Below are positions 51,704 to 62,965 of a stretch of DNA of 64,000 nt, piece by piece. The stretch lies in assembly GCF_907165205.1 (NCBI RefSeq), contig NC_058196.1, positions 26,330,501 through 26,394,500 on the forward strand, in the 5' to 3' direction. The DNA is from Coccinella septempunctata. Lineage: Eukaryota > Arthropoda > Insecta > Coleoptera > Coccinellidae. Each line of letters starts with the position of its first letter. Positions within the stretch are counted from its first letter, which is position 1. The position numbers and the translations under genes were made by a program. Under the pieces are notes generated by a model that made no database searches, was not told where the DNA came from, and worked only from the letters and a program-made list of their open reading frames with translations.

Positions 51704-54700
51704 CACTGAGAGAACGAAATAGTGAAATTACAGTGAAAATCTTGGGTTATTTGTGACCAACGATAATCACTGGAATTTCACAAGGAATATTTTGAAACGA
51801 AAACCTTGTAAAATCACAGAAAATATAAATCACAAGTTGGTTGTGATTTCACATGAAATTTTTTCTAATGATTTTTCTAGAAACTAAACCTGTGAATACT
51901 CATTGTGAAATCACAATGGAATTTTATGGTATCAACTGTAAAATTACATTTATTCTGTGAATTCGCAAAGGATTTTTACAGAAATAAATTGTAAAATTAA
52001 AAAATTTTGGAAAATTACAGGATTCATTGTGGAATCACCTCTTGTTCTCGCGAAAATACGTCGTGAAATTTAGCATCAATTAGACCGTAAAATACTATAA
52101 TGTTGTGAATAAACAGAGCAGATTCACAGAACTTAATTGTAAATTTCAAGTATTTGTTAAAATTCCAGATTCCATTGTAGAAATACCCCACACCCTTTTA
52201 AAATTACTTCGTGAAATAACCATGAAAATTACTGGATAATTGTCTTTATTTTGTTATTCATCAAAGAAGTTGTACAGAACTAAATTTGGCACAATCACTG
52301 CCTAAAATATACATCAATATGGAAAAAAAACATTAAATTAATTAAAAATAACAACTACACCATAAAATATAGTCATCAATATGGAAAACAACAGATATGA
52401 AACATTATATCAGTTAAAAAACAACCACAACATGAAATTAATATAATCTTCAATATAAAAAGCAATATGAAACATTACATCAAACAAAAACAACAACCAC
52501 AAATATCATCCAAAATGATTAAACATTTTTTTCAAAATATAAAAAAAAATCAACATAATTGTGAAGCATTCAACTGTGAAATATCAGCTTCTGAAAATAT
52601 TGATATGAGTGTGCGCTTATTTAGCGGTTCATATCATAAGAGTATAAACTTAAAATTCAAAAACAAAGTATACCTAGTCTTTTTCCAACAAAAAAGACAC
52701 AATCTTCTGGAATAGATAAATTTATGAATTTGTTTTCTATAAAACTTGCTTTTGTCGTGCTTGACTTACTTCCAGAATCCGGATGAATGTTGAAATGCAT
52801 CCTTCGGAACATCTCCATAGATTAAATTGAGGGCCTTCCTGAATACATAGGTTGTAAACACATATCGTTTTTCCATAAAGAATTCGTATCGGTGGTTTAT
52901 TCCTGAAAAAAAAAATTAAATAAGTAGGAATCCAATAGGCAATATTTCGATACAGAATAAATGAATAATAAGTTGTATGCATGCGGTGTTCAATTTTTTT
53001 CAGTAGTATCTGCCAAAGGAAAACCACAAATCGAAAAAATAAACATCGCTTTCAAAAAATTATAACTATCTACTTACCAGTATTCCAGTATATATTACTT
53101 TTGTCACACACTTGAAACCTTGAAGGAACTTGGAAGGCAGAAATACTTGGAACTTGAAAGAACTAAATCATATTAAACAAAAAACTGAACCATGTATAAC
53201 TCTTCGCACTTCAGAGTTCTTGAAGACACAGTGGATCATTCCAGAATGAATTGGGTTATGGGGTAAGTTAGTGAGTATCTACGATAGGATATGGGATTGG
53301 GCAACGAGCAGGTGCCAGTTGCAGGAAAGGTTTTGATTGGCCACAGAATGAATCTGGAAGCAGATAAAAGTTGTGATTTTACAATTGCATTATGAAATTC
53401 CATTGAAGCTGTGAATTCGGATCCAGCCGAGCGACGTCACGTACCGCATAGGTGGAAAATGACTTGATATTTGCAATCATATTGTAATATTACGCTCAAG
53501 CTATGAATGTGCTTAACACATTTTTAAAATAGATATTTTACAAAAATACCCAGACTTACGAGTTTTGTCAGCAGTAGGTACCTACTCAAAATATTTTCTG
53601 ACCAAGTGACAGAATTTGTTATTCGATTATGGTTGAGGAGGAATGCAGGAACCTATATTCTCCTATATGAATTATACAAAGAATAGAATAAGATATATTT
53701 TATTTATATCTTCAGAAATGTATTCATATAAAGAACAAGTCGAGAAAAAAATTTCTACAATAAACGTCATTGTGGACTGTCTCAATGCGATGAATAAATT
53801 AGACAAAAAGTCATCTGTATGGACTCTATGTTGTACTGATGGATCAAAATTAGAAAGAGGTACAGGCATTGGGGTGTGTGGACACAGATCAATATAAGGC
53901 AGCAGTCCAAAATGAGGAGGGGAGGAAGCCTTAAAAAAAAAAAAATCCTGTACACACACTCCTAGACATGCACAGAATAGTTATAAAATTCTTTCCTTCA
54001 CCGATCTACACCGGAAAGCTCCTGGAGCTGCCATTAGATGAGCTTCTGAAAAGTCAGCTTCAGATGAGACTCTTCGTGGAGCGGAAAAAGAACAGCACAA
54101 TTTTGGCCTTCGTAAGATCATCAGTTGTTTATTAAATTTCAAGCGGCATCTTTGGAACGCTCTAATGGAAACCGATTGATCTTTTTTTTAATTCTGTTTC
54201 CATATTCGAGAGAAATATTTTGACCATAATAAATTTCAACAATTTCGCGTAAGATTTTCCTCTTGCTGTAGACATGTAAATAAAAAGTGTTCTATCCTTG
54301 AAGGAAATTGTGCCGCGATATCATGTTGTACAATTATATTTTTTCGTGGTAATTTCACAACCGCCGTAATAACACATTGTATAAGCACATTTGTGAAGGA
54401 ATTTTAAAATTAAAAGGGTTCTGCATTGTAATTCTACAACACAACATTTTTTTCTTCGCAAATTCACAATAAAAATTCTCAAATCACAATAACTTTGTGA
54501 AATAACGTTGTGAAATCACATTTTCATGTGATAATTCACAAAATTATTGTGATTCAAAAAAAAATTTAGATCACAATAATGTTGTGAAATTACCGTTTCA
54601 TGTTGAAATTCGCAAATTTATTGTAATATTGCATTGCAGTTGTAATTTTTCAGGTGAATATTACAATCCTTGTGATATCACAGAGAATTAACACATATTT

Positions 54701-54884
54701 TCTGTAAATTTCATATTCACTGTAAATATACATGATAGTTTTACATTTTTCATGAAATTTCGCAACACCCTTGTAGAAACATCCAGATATTAGTTGTGAA
54801 AAAAATAATCCAACCGTGTAACTGTAACCTGTCCAGCTAATATGTGGGTAATTTCACATTGTAACCTCAAGATTTTTCTCAGTG
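51704..54884. mobile_element. 3,181-bp TIR element with repeat-rich arms (CACTG ends, TA duplication)
   Basis: The left end TACACTGAGA and right end TCTCAGTGTA form an inverted pair. Each is bounded by TA, consistent with a duplicated TA target. The flanks (up to 51703 and from 54885) rejoin to match an uninterrupted copy of the same dispersed repeat at about 37130 on the minus strand, which shows the element is an insertion. Both arms (about 51710-52230 and 54330-54880) are packed with degenerate copies of a TTGTGAAATCACA-like motif in both orientations. The middle (52230-54330) contains an RNase H scrap but no transposase I can recognise, so it is probably non-autonomous. The CACTG end and subterminal repeats recall the CACTA/Mirage group, which is inference. 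Confidence 0.78.
53750..53900 (+). pseudogene. RNase H-like scrap inside the 3.18-kb element
   Basis: The plus-strand frame reads NAMNKLDKKSSVWTLCCTDGSKLERGTGIGVCGHRS. The TDGSK...GTGIGV part matches the first strand of RNase H domains of LINEs, including the catalytic Asp of TDGS. The frame stops at 53897. It is probably captured or inserted LINE DNA and cannot be functional alone. Confidence 0.5.
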
Positions 54885-54952
54885 TAGGTATTCTTCATGT
54901 TTTCTCGTAGAATGCGCCGTTTTCGAGTAATTTGATGTTCAAAAATGTTCTG
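54885..54952 (+). repeat. Dispersed repeat family A, right part
   Basis: Continuation of the repeat at 51370-51703. GAATGCGCCGTTTTCGAGTA and TTTGATGTTCAAAAAT match the reverse complement of 37085-37130. Similarity ends near 54952. Confidence 0.72.
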
Positions 54953-55870
54953 GTGTCTTATAGTGTTAATAAAGTTTATTTTATTTATTTATGTACTTAT
55001 ATTGATCAAACATATCATCGAAAGCTTGTTCACAAGGTTTGTCAACGCTATTGTCAACCGGCAACAATGAAACCGAGAATAAAACGCACAAATATGAAAT
55101 AGTAAATAGCAAACTGGTGTGCGAGAAATCTTTTTTCACCAAAATAATAGTAATAATAAATAAATAATAAAATTGAGAAAATTTAGATGGGAAATATGGA
55201 TGACCTCTATTCATTTCAAGTTCGGTGAAATGGTATCTAGAATGATGTGGGGTAGGTACGACAGAATTGTGCACTTAATGTTTTGAATTGTTCAACAGAA
55301 AAAATGATAGTGGTTAAATTATCATAACTCATTGAGAAAACGTGCAAGAATAAGTAAAATCTACAACCTCAAATTATTGTGTCATGTAAATAGATTATTG
55401 ATAAACATATGATTAACTCTTGGTTCTACTAGCTGTTCCCTCGATTTCACTACCAATTGAAGAGAAAAAACTTATTCTCAGTTATTGTGGCCAAGAAGTC
55501 CAAAATCCACTAATAATGGATTTCGTGGTTGGTCTCACGATTCAATTTTCCTAATTTCATTGAAAAGGCAGGCTTTTGAACGATGTATCAAAACTATAGG
55601 AGACTGCCATTTGAATTTCATGTTTTTCGGTGGTTAAAACCATTATTGTTCACCCTCACCGATTCCTCTACAATTTTGGAAACCTAGCCTGTATAATAGT
55701 ACCAATGAAGCCACTTTATCAGCATTACAACCCTGTACCATATCCCTGTATATGAAACTTCATAACTTTCTGATTGAATGATTATGAATTTTGTTTTTCA
55801 TCGACATAAACAGAAAATGACATTTTAAGTATACTGATTTACGAACGAAAAGTCCACGATTTTTGAAGCC

Positions 55871-55925
55871 AAGAACTTTTCGTCCGCATACACTTTTCGT
55901 CCGCAAACTCTTTTCGTGTTCGTCC
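55871..55925. repeat. Short tandem repeat, ACTTTTCGTCCGCA-like, 3 units
   Basis: Three units of about 18 bases (AACTTTTCGTCCGCATA, ACACTTTTCGTCCGCAA, CTCTTTTCGTGTTCGTCC). The inverse GAACGAAAAG precedes them at 55843, so a small hairpin is possible. It lies in the Dfd intron, 540 bp from exon 1. Confidence 0.55.
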
Positions 55926-56463
55926 ATACCAAAACCAGATACCAAAACCACATAGGAGGGCGATTGAATCAATCTTAGAAATACAGAATTTGACGATAAC
56001 ATGACAATAACTGTTATTTGCTGTTGTCAAATTAATTCTTCACTAAATCTGCTAGATTTCACGAGTGAATTAGGTACGTGGTTTGAATGTTAGTGTTCAT
56101 TATAATCAAGAATGGATAGTTATGTGAGAGAGAGTTATATGAAATACTGTCTGTATGGTTTCGTCTACTTGCTAGCTTTTACAGGCTCGGCTATCAGTTC
56201 TTTTGGTTCAATAATAACTATTTGTTGATTTCCATCCAAACTTGGCCAAACCAAATAACAAAATGTATCAAATCCAATGGTACTCATATTTCAAGACATG
56301 TAGGCAGGCCATTTTTAAAGATTTCGTATGTTATTATACTCCATAATTGGATTCAGTTATTTGGTAGTCTGGAGACATACATAAAAATACTAAATACCAA
56401 CTACTTTTTTTCGTATGGCACTTGAAAGATTCGTGTGGATAATATGAAAGAAAAAACACTCAC

Positions 56464-57187
56464 AAGCTCCAGAAACGTGCACTTTCCTCATCCACGGATA
56501 AATCTGCCTATCACTACCATCGTCATCTTCCTCCTCTTCGTCATTATTCGTAGAACTACCCTGTCCATCATCACAGTCTTCATGTTCGTCAGACACACTT
56601 TCCTCCATCCGCAGGCCGAGCTCCTGCAAACTGTGAGGACCAGGGGGGGAACTCCTAGAATCCTGGCCATGTCCAACAGATCCAGGACTACACACACTGC
56701 TTTTCACTATATCACTAGAGTTTTGGGGAACGTTCGAGGGAATGTCCGACAAGGTCTGCAGGATGCCACTCGCACTGGACACCGGGGGCTGGTGATTGCC
56801 GCAAGGCACCATGGACTGCTGGCTTTCGTGCAGGGGTATGGACGGTCTGATCTGGTGAGAATGTATGGGAGGCCCGTGGTGCGAATGTATCTGGGGGTGA
56901 TAATAGTTACCGTAGCTTCCGTACCCTCCATTAGCGATGGGCACAGGGGTTGACCCATAGGCCTGTTGGTGATGGTTATGGTAGCCATACTGAAGGTGAT
57001 GCTGAGACTGCGGTATGTGGTGATTGCCGAAGAAATCGTTGCTGGAGGACGGTATATAACTGTTCTGGCTGTATTCTTCCGTCGGAGGAAACTTGGGGTC
57101 TACCACGACGCCCGACAAATGCTGGGCCTGCTGATAACTAGCCGGCAAGGCTGCACCAGACACGGGGTTCATCAGGAACGAGCTCAT
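56464..57187 (-). CDS. Dfd: Deformed (Hox4-class) coding exon 1
   Basis: This exon encodes residues 1-241 and the first base of codon 242 of a Hox4-class transcription factor acting in the nucleus. The chosen start gives MSSFLMN, the N-terminus expected of Dfd. An in-frame ATG lies two codons upstream (57193) but has a poorer context, with T rather than A at -3. The Hox4 motif DPKFPPTEEYSQNSYIP follows near residue 30. Next come a His/Gln/Tyr-rich region with many HH, HQ and GYGSYG stretches, a Ser/Pro-rich region, and an acidic run (DEEEEDDDGSD). The hexapeptide YPWM sits at residues 230-233, followed by RKVHVSGA; it is known to contact Extradenticle/Pbx. The donor is T|GTGAGTG on the minus strand, with intron base 1 at 56463 and phase 1. 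Joining to 36028 keeps the frame and creates the expected GASNGTFAPGMEPKRQR linker. The His/Gln-rich repeats are typical of insect Hox proteins. Very confident in identity. Confidence 0.96.
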
Positions 57188-57376
57188 GATCATTAATTTT
57201 TCTGTGGAATTCTCTCCTCGAGCACTGTGATCTATGCGAGATAGCCTGTGGAGAGTTTCGAACACGCGGGGGGTTCGCAGCGCATACTATGCCTTTTTTC
57301 AGTTCCCCTTCTTGTCCCCGGTTTGATGCCCGGACACGCCCACCGTTGCCAATTAACAGTACACGTGACGCCGAGT

Positions 57377-57409
57377 CTACCAATCCCCGCGCAGATCGTC
57401 ATCGACCAT
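57377..57409 (-). other. Short upstream ORF in presumed Dfd leader
   Basis: An ATG at 57409 opens an 11-codon frame (MVDDDLRGDW, then TAG), ending 189 bases before the Dfd ATG. It is only a uORF if transcription starts upstream of 57409, which the sequence does not establish. If transcribed, it could reduce or gate Dfd translation. Confidence 0.3.
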
Positions 57410-57540
57410 GATGGATGACGTTTTGTCTGGCGCCGTTAAACGGTGGTAGGGGAAGCAAGCGTGTACTCTTGCTAGCGTTCGGGTATATCCCAACCTATTT
57501 GCTACGTACTTTTGCTAAATAAATGCAATCCTCAAGTTCA

Positions 57541-57548
57541 TGACGTCA
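57541..57548. promoter_or_regulatory. TGACGTCA palindrome (CRE/ATF-type site)
   Basis: An exact 8-base TGACGTCA lies 354 bp upstream of the Dfd start codon. This is the consensus for CREB/ATF-family bZIP dimers. An 8-mer can occur by chance in a 64-kb window, so only its position in the presumed promoter makes it of interest. Confidence 0.35.
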
Positions 57549-57900
57549 CGAATTTCATCTACTCGTCACACTAAGAGTATGCACTAAATTTGCATCAGTG
57601 TTTTCCTCACTTTAATCACTACCACTAGAACCTTCACTAAACAACTAAGTGTAGCAAATAGTCACTGAGTTAAATTTTATTTAATCTTCGTCTAACCTTA
57701 GCTGCAGCGCGTTCGGTTCCACGGTTTCGTATGGACTGTGTGTTCGGAAGGAACGTTTTCGAGTTGCTAACTCTTTACTCCTCCCACTCGGCGTGAGAGT
57801 GCCTCTTATTGCTCCTTCGTTATCCCACCTTCTTCTGGCACGGGACTTTTCTAATATCCAGTGGGGAATAGGACGGTAGGGAAAAGGTCCTTTGCGCCTT

Positions 57901-60900
57901 CAGCGTGCCATGCTTCCCCGGGAAATGGGAATCGAATCATCAGGATCTTTTGGAGATGAGAGTAAGTTCGTTGTTGAGAAATATTTTTGAGAAGTGAAGC
58001 TTTATAAGGAAGTTGACAGGCGTTAATCCTACACACACATATATATATATATATATATAAATATTTGCTAAAAAGTCTAGCAATTATTATTGTTAAAAAG
58101 CCCATCAGTTGTCTAACATTTTATACCAGTTTTTTCATCAAGGTCAAAAATGGTTTTCAATTTCTTTTTCTGTTTTTTTTTGTTTATTGCTTTCGATACT
58201 GAAATATTTGCTAATGGTGTATGTCATTCTTTTAGCAGTGAAAATTAAAAATTAGTTTTTTTTTATATCAATGATGAGGATTTTTTCATTTACAAAATTT
58301 TTGTCCTCCAACTTTTTTTTTTTAAATCGAAGCTGCAGAGATTTCTGTATCTAAACCTTCGAAAATAAACACGGAAAAAAATTTTCTACAATTTGTTACT
58401 CTTCATCGATTGGAGATTCCAAAATTGAACTTGATATGTTTGTGTTCTCGAAGTGGCTCTGATAATATCAATATAAAAATATTATATTATATTATAAATA
58501 TAAAAAATTGTGAATTTTTTATAATCAGAGGTTTTCATCACAATTATGTGATTAACACAAGATCCAAAATTTATAATCCTTCTTATAGAATAAAATATAG
58601 CATCTGGCGATCAAGATTGATCTATGTTTTTCGCTAAACCGATTTTCAACAATAGAATATAATATAAAATAATTCACAGAAAACAAAAAACTATTCAACA
58701 ATTCCAAATACAAAATTATGAAAAATTTTATTTTCCTTCTTATTGAAATCTCAGAATTTCTTTCTATATCAATAATTTCCAAAATTTTTTCATTATGAAT
58801 ACATATTTATTTCTGATACCTTCAATTGTTTCAGTTTCTTTGAATATTATGTTTCACCAAATTTGTGAAAGTTGAATTTTTGGGATTGATTTTTTTTAAT
58901 GAAAACCTATTACAAAGTATATTCAGATAATATTTGAATGATCTTATATGGGATGTCATAACTAATTCAGTGCTAAAATATTTTCAGAATGTTTCCTCCT
59001 GGAATAATTGAATTGCTTTTCGCAGGGTGCGAATAAAATAATAAAAAATTCCGTTGAAATCTATTAGAAATAATTGTTTCAAAATACTCTTGAAGTTCGT
59101 TAATTTGATTTTGAAAAACCAAAAGCCATATTTTATTGGTTTTTCAACTGGTATAAATGAATAGGTTTAATTTATTATAATTCATAATAAGTGAACAAAA
59201 AATTAAAAAGTAATTATTAATTATTAATCTGGGTAATTATAACGAAAATTTAAAAATTTTTTCCATTGAATCCCGCTATTGAATATTTAAGGAAAATATT
59301 TAAAAAAATTAACATCGCTGTTGTTCTAGAACATGAAGTTCTATTTTTGTTGAAATAATTTATGCATATTATCACATTTCGGACCAAAATATCGGAGAAA
59401 TGAATGCAAAACTGATTTTTTTCGCTAAATGTAAAAAAAAATATTCTAATTTAAATTTGATAAAGTGTATCTATTATTAAATTATATCGACAAGAATATT
59501 TTTCTGCCAAGAAAGCTGACAAAATATTGATCTAACCGAAAATTTGAGTTTACATGAGATCTAAATTAGAAAACTTTATATTTTCAAATAAAACCGACGT
59601 GTAATATTTTAATTCTCACTAATATCGGAAGGTAGAATGCCAATTTTTTTTTATTGAATACACAAATTTTTTTCTTTGCCATTCTGTATAAGATCTATAT
59701 CGAAATTATGAGATTCACCTGGAATTTAGTTTTATTATCAAGTACCATCCCAATCAATAAAAATCTCATGTTAATGAATCAAATCTAACAATGATCAAAG
59801 TTTTTTCGATGCAATATTCATGAAATAAAAATATATATTTTATGGAGGCATTATTTTTCAATTTATTATTGGGAGTCAGAGGAGGATTCGTTGAATACCT
59901 AAATTCAGAATAATTTTTGCTCAGATTCATATAACGCCATAGAAATAGAGAAATTTTCTTGTTGGCGTTCCTTTAAGCGTTTCTATTCATAACCCAGCAA
60001 TTAATGCATTCGAAAAATCCAAGAGTAATAATTACGATAACGTGAGGAGTTTCAATAGACAGTTCTATATAAACAAATACTGTAATTATAGTACGAATAC
60101 AGCACGATAATAATTAGGCTCACGATTGTAGAAACGAACTCCCCATACTTCCTGAGTAGAATGTTGAAGCAGATTTTTTCCGTGTAATTTATGGTTAATT
60201 TTTTTCAGTCACGAATTTTCGAATCATTTCACATACCTATAATATGAGTGATTTCTATCTTAATTTCTGGATGAGCAAAAATTCTGAAGAGAAGTTTAAG
60301 CAAAAATAATTTTTCAACAATGATAATTCGTTTTATTGCAATAAAAATCAAAATGGTAATAAAATTCGAATTAAGCTTATTCGAAGATTTTTTACGTTAA
60401 CTGGAATTATGAATTACGTCTCAAGAAGAAATTGTAACTGATACGATAATTTTTAATTTGCTTGAAACTATGCTGCTAGAATCAACGATATCCGATTTTT
60501 TTCAAACAACTACATAATACGCTTCCATTGTAAGTATACAAAATAACAACATCAAATATACATAGCTTCCTACAAAATTCCATTATCCGTAGTCCAAAAT
60601 TAAATTACAATATAAGTAAATGAAAAATTAGTGAGTGATATTTTTTCTGTATTTTTTTTTTTTTTGGAGGGGAATATTCTCCTAAAACTGCTCCTGTAAC
60701 TGAATCATTGAAACCATAAAATTTCTACCGGAAGAATGTACCAGAAATAATCTTGCTCCCACATTATTGTCTAATTATCTTTTTTCTCGAAAGCTGTTCT
60801 CAATTTTTTCGACTAAGGACTTAATTGGTATTTTTTTTTTCAGTATTTGAGTTTCCCATTTATTTTTTACTTGAAAATCCTCCGAAGTTCAAAAGTCAAT

Positions 60901-61738
60901 CTCTAATATCCCATCTAATACTTAATAATCCAAATTGATAAATCAAAGAAATGGCAACATATTGTAATGCACTCAAGCGACACTATCATTCTATAATAAT
61001 TGACAGCTTAAATTGCATATCCCAGACAGCCTACGCAATTCCAGAACCCCATTCCAACTCTGTTGCATTTCCCTTCTCCATAACTCAAAAATAATGGAAT
61101 CTCTTCACCTCCCTACAACAGCCGTCCATTCATCAAGTATCAGAAAGTAACTCAAAAAATTCTGTCACTCAATCCAATTGAAATATGTTAATTGAGGAGT
61201 GCGGGTATGCCAGTCCACTCAATTTCTGTTCCGGCTTCAGGCCCGCCGTCTATAAATAGGTTTTAAATAAGGTTCGGGAAAAACATTGATGTATAATTTC
61301 GAAGTGTCAGGAATTATTAATGATCATTAGAGAAGTTGACGTTTCCACTGCACATTGTTGACGAGAAAACCGAACGGCTGGTAGGTAGAACACGTTCTAA
61401 TTTTCGGCCTTTCTTTCTTTGGTGCTTCGCCTACGGTTCCCCGAAGAATTTCGTACCAAATTAAATTCGCTAGGCCTGGATCATTCGGAATTCTTGGGCT
61501 GGTCTTCATCTACATCTATCCTTCGAAAAAAACGTTCAAAACTTCAGGGGTACATTAGAGGAATGTCTTAACCAAATCACTCATATTCCCGAAATTTCTT
61601 GTACATTATTTTTATGGCAATAAGCAGAAAATTCATTAAATAATTCCTGAGACGTTAATGAGGTTTCAAAGATCAACTAACTATGAAATCAAAAACTAGT
61701 ATCTAATTGGTAAAACATGTTTGCTGTGTCTATGGAAT
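57901..61738. other. Very AT-rich Dfd 5' flank
   Basis: Long A/T runs and short chance frames. No miR-10-like sequence (ACCCTGTAGATCCG) on either strand. 61190-61520 is slightly GC-richer and may be single-copy conserved DNA. Confidence 0.5.
58031..58061. repeat. (AC)n(AT)n microsatellite
   Basis: ACACACACAT followed by a pure AT dinucleotide run of about 20 bases, 840 bp upstream of the Dfd start. Confidence 0.9.
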
Positions 61739-61830
61739 TTTGAGATTTATTACTAGAAGAGTTGCTCTCTAGTATCACTTTTAGCTCCCTCGGTGATTGT
61801 TCTGGGAGATACGCTTGTCGAAAGGACCAA
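61739..61830. repeat. Family C repeat, isolated copy upstream of Dfd
   Basis: GAGATTTATTACTAGAAGAG and TTGCTCT match 25180-25205, and GGGAGATACGCTTGTCGAAAG matches the unit end. It is a single partial unit about 4.5 kb upstream of the Dfd start. Confidence 0.6.
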
Positions 61831-62965
61831 AATTCTTCGGAGCACAAAAAGACTCCAAGCGCTTTCACAAGCACTAAGCACAATGCTTTGGCACAGCTCT
61901 GCTCTGCTGCAAGGTAAAAGAACAAGGGAATATCATTCCATTCATCCAAAATTCTTCCAAAAAGCCAAAAACAGAATCCCTTATCAAATGCAACGAAATA
62001 AAAGTCTTATAAGACCCATTTTAGCAAAACTTCTGTCTTGCATCTCAGAATTTCGAGTTACAAGTAAGAATTCTGAATTTTATCCGACTTGCAAGTCGAA
62101 ACGCTCATACTTGACGGGAATCTACATGCAGCACGCTCTGCATAGGTATCATATGTGCCCACCTGCCGACAGATGTCTCACCGATCTGTATAATACTTAA
62201 TGAGACCACTCCTTTTTTATGATGTAAACTCAGAGAGTTTCTACAATTACTTGGGTAGCAGTGTTCTTGTAGGAGAAATTAGCTGAGCCAACTGAATTGG
62301 TGATTCCTTCAGTGAGTTCTAAGATGAAACACATGCTCTTCAATAAGGAGCGAACTTATTTATCTAGTTATTGATCTCGATATACGGCTTCACCAAAATG
62401 GTGCCACTGACTGAAACAAACTTGAAATATTGACGGCATTGCATGAAAATTTTCCTGATTGTATGATCTCCAAAGTTAATGACTCAAATTGTTCGCAAGG
62501 ATCCTGAATCTTAACACCAAACACCCAAGAGTTTCTGGAATTCAACAATTCATTCCTTTCTGAAACCACTTCAAAGTACCCCTACGGGTAATAGCGGTAG
62601 CAGTAGCTGCAATAAAGCGAAAACTATTCGTTGTTCCTAATTCTATATGTCGAATTTGAATAACATTCAAAATCCCAAACCATTCACAGGTAGAACATGA
62701 ATTATTGTTTTCGCATTGCACGGAAACGGTAGCCCTTTTAGTGCCAAATAAAAAGTCTTTTGGCGTCACCAGGAAGCCGAAATGAGTGACAACTTGTCAA
62801 CAATTCCCCAGCCGATTCGAATTTGTTTGCACACAAATGCGTATCCATTTTCAGATTCATGTTTCTCGATGAAGTAAAGAGTTGCCGACCTACTACGCCC
62901 CTGGGAATAGGCAGTAAATCCTGGCCTAAGTGTGGAAGTAAACGTTGAATCTTTGAGTATATACA
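61831..62965. other. 5' flank with unassigned open frames
   Basis: A 135-codon frame on the plus strand (61793-62200, basic, Lys/Arg/Ser-rich) starts inside the family C fragment. Minus-strand frames lie at 62542-63022. None shows a motif I can name. They may be decayed transposon DNA. Confidence 0.35.

Larger units (their letters stand above)
36029..56463 (-). other. Dfd: Dfd intron (20,435 bp) between hexapeptide and homeodomain
   Basis: The intron is bounded by GTGAGT (at 56463 downward) and TTCCAG (ending at 36029). Interruption between YPWM and the homeodomain is the usual Hox intron position. It contains a dispersed repeat (36880-37500), mariner copies (39199-40487 and about 42040-42590), a satellite array (44000-46620), a nested 3.18-kb element (51704-54884) and another dispersed repeat (49510-50110). 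The rest is AT-rich single-copy sequence with a few GC-richer blocks (38890-39180, 40690-40940, 49300-49460, 50290-50820). No additional coding exon was recognised. The size is inference from the two splice sites, which fit perfectly in frame. Confidence 0.93.
57188..57900 (-). promoter_or_regulatory. Dfd: Probable Dfd leader and promoter region
   Basis: This is the DNA immediately upstream of the Dfd start codon, clearly richer in G+C than the AT-rich flank beyond 58000. It contains a CACGTG E-box palindrome (57362-57367), a perfect TGACGTCA (57541-57548), and an initiator-like CTCAGTG on the minus strand at 57663-57669. No TATA box or downstream promoter element could be placed convincingly, so the transcription start is not assigned. 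A short upstream ORF lies at 57377-57409. Calling this the promoter is inference from position and composition. Confidence 0.45.

Noticed and set aside
56435..57196. Plus-strand frames and alternate minus-strand frames across Dfd exon 1
   Set aside because: Composition artefacts of the His/Gln-rich exon; they read across the known Dfd frame with no recognisable domain.
57191..57265. N-terminal extension of Dfd upstream of MSSFL
   Set aside because: The frame stays open to 57265, but that position is GTG, not ATG. Only ATG at 57193 precedes the conserved start, with a poorer context.
61793..62200. 135-codon basic frame
   Set aside because: It begins inside a family C repeat fragment and matches no protein I know; probably chance or transposon debris.
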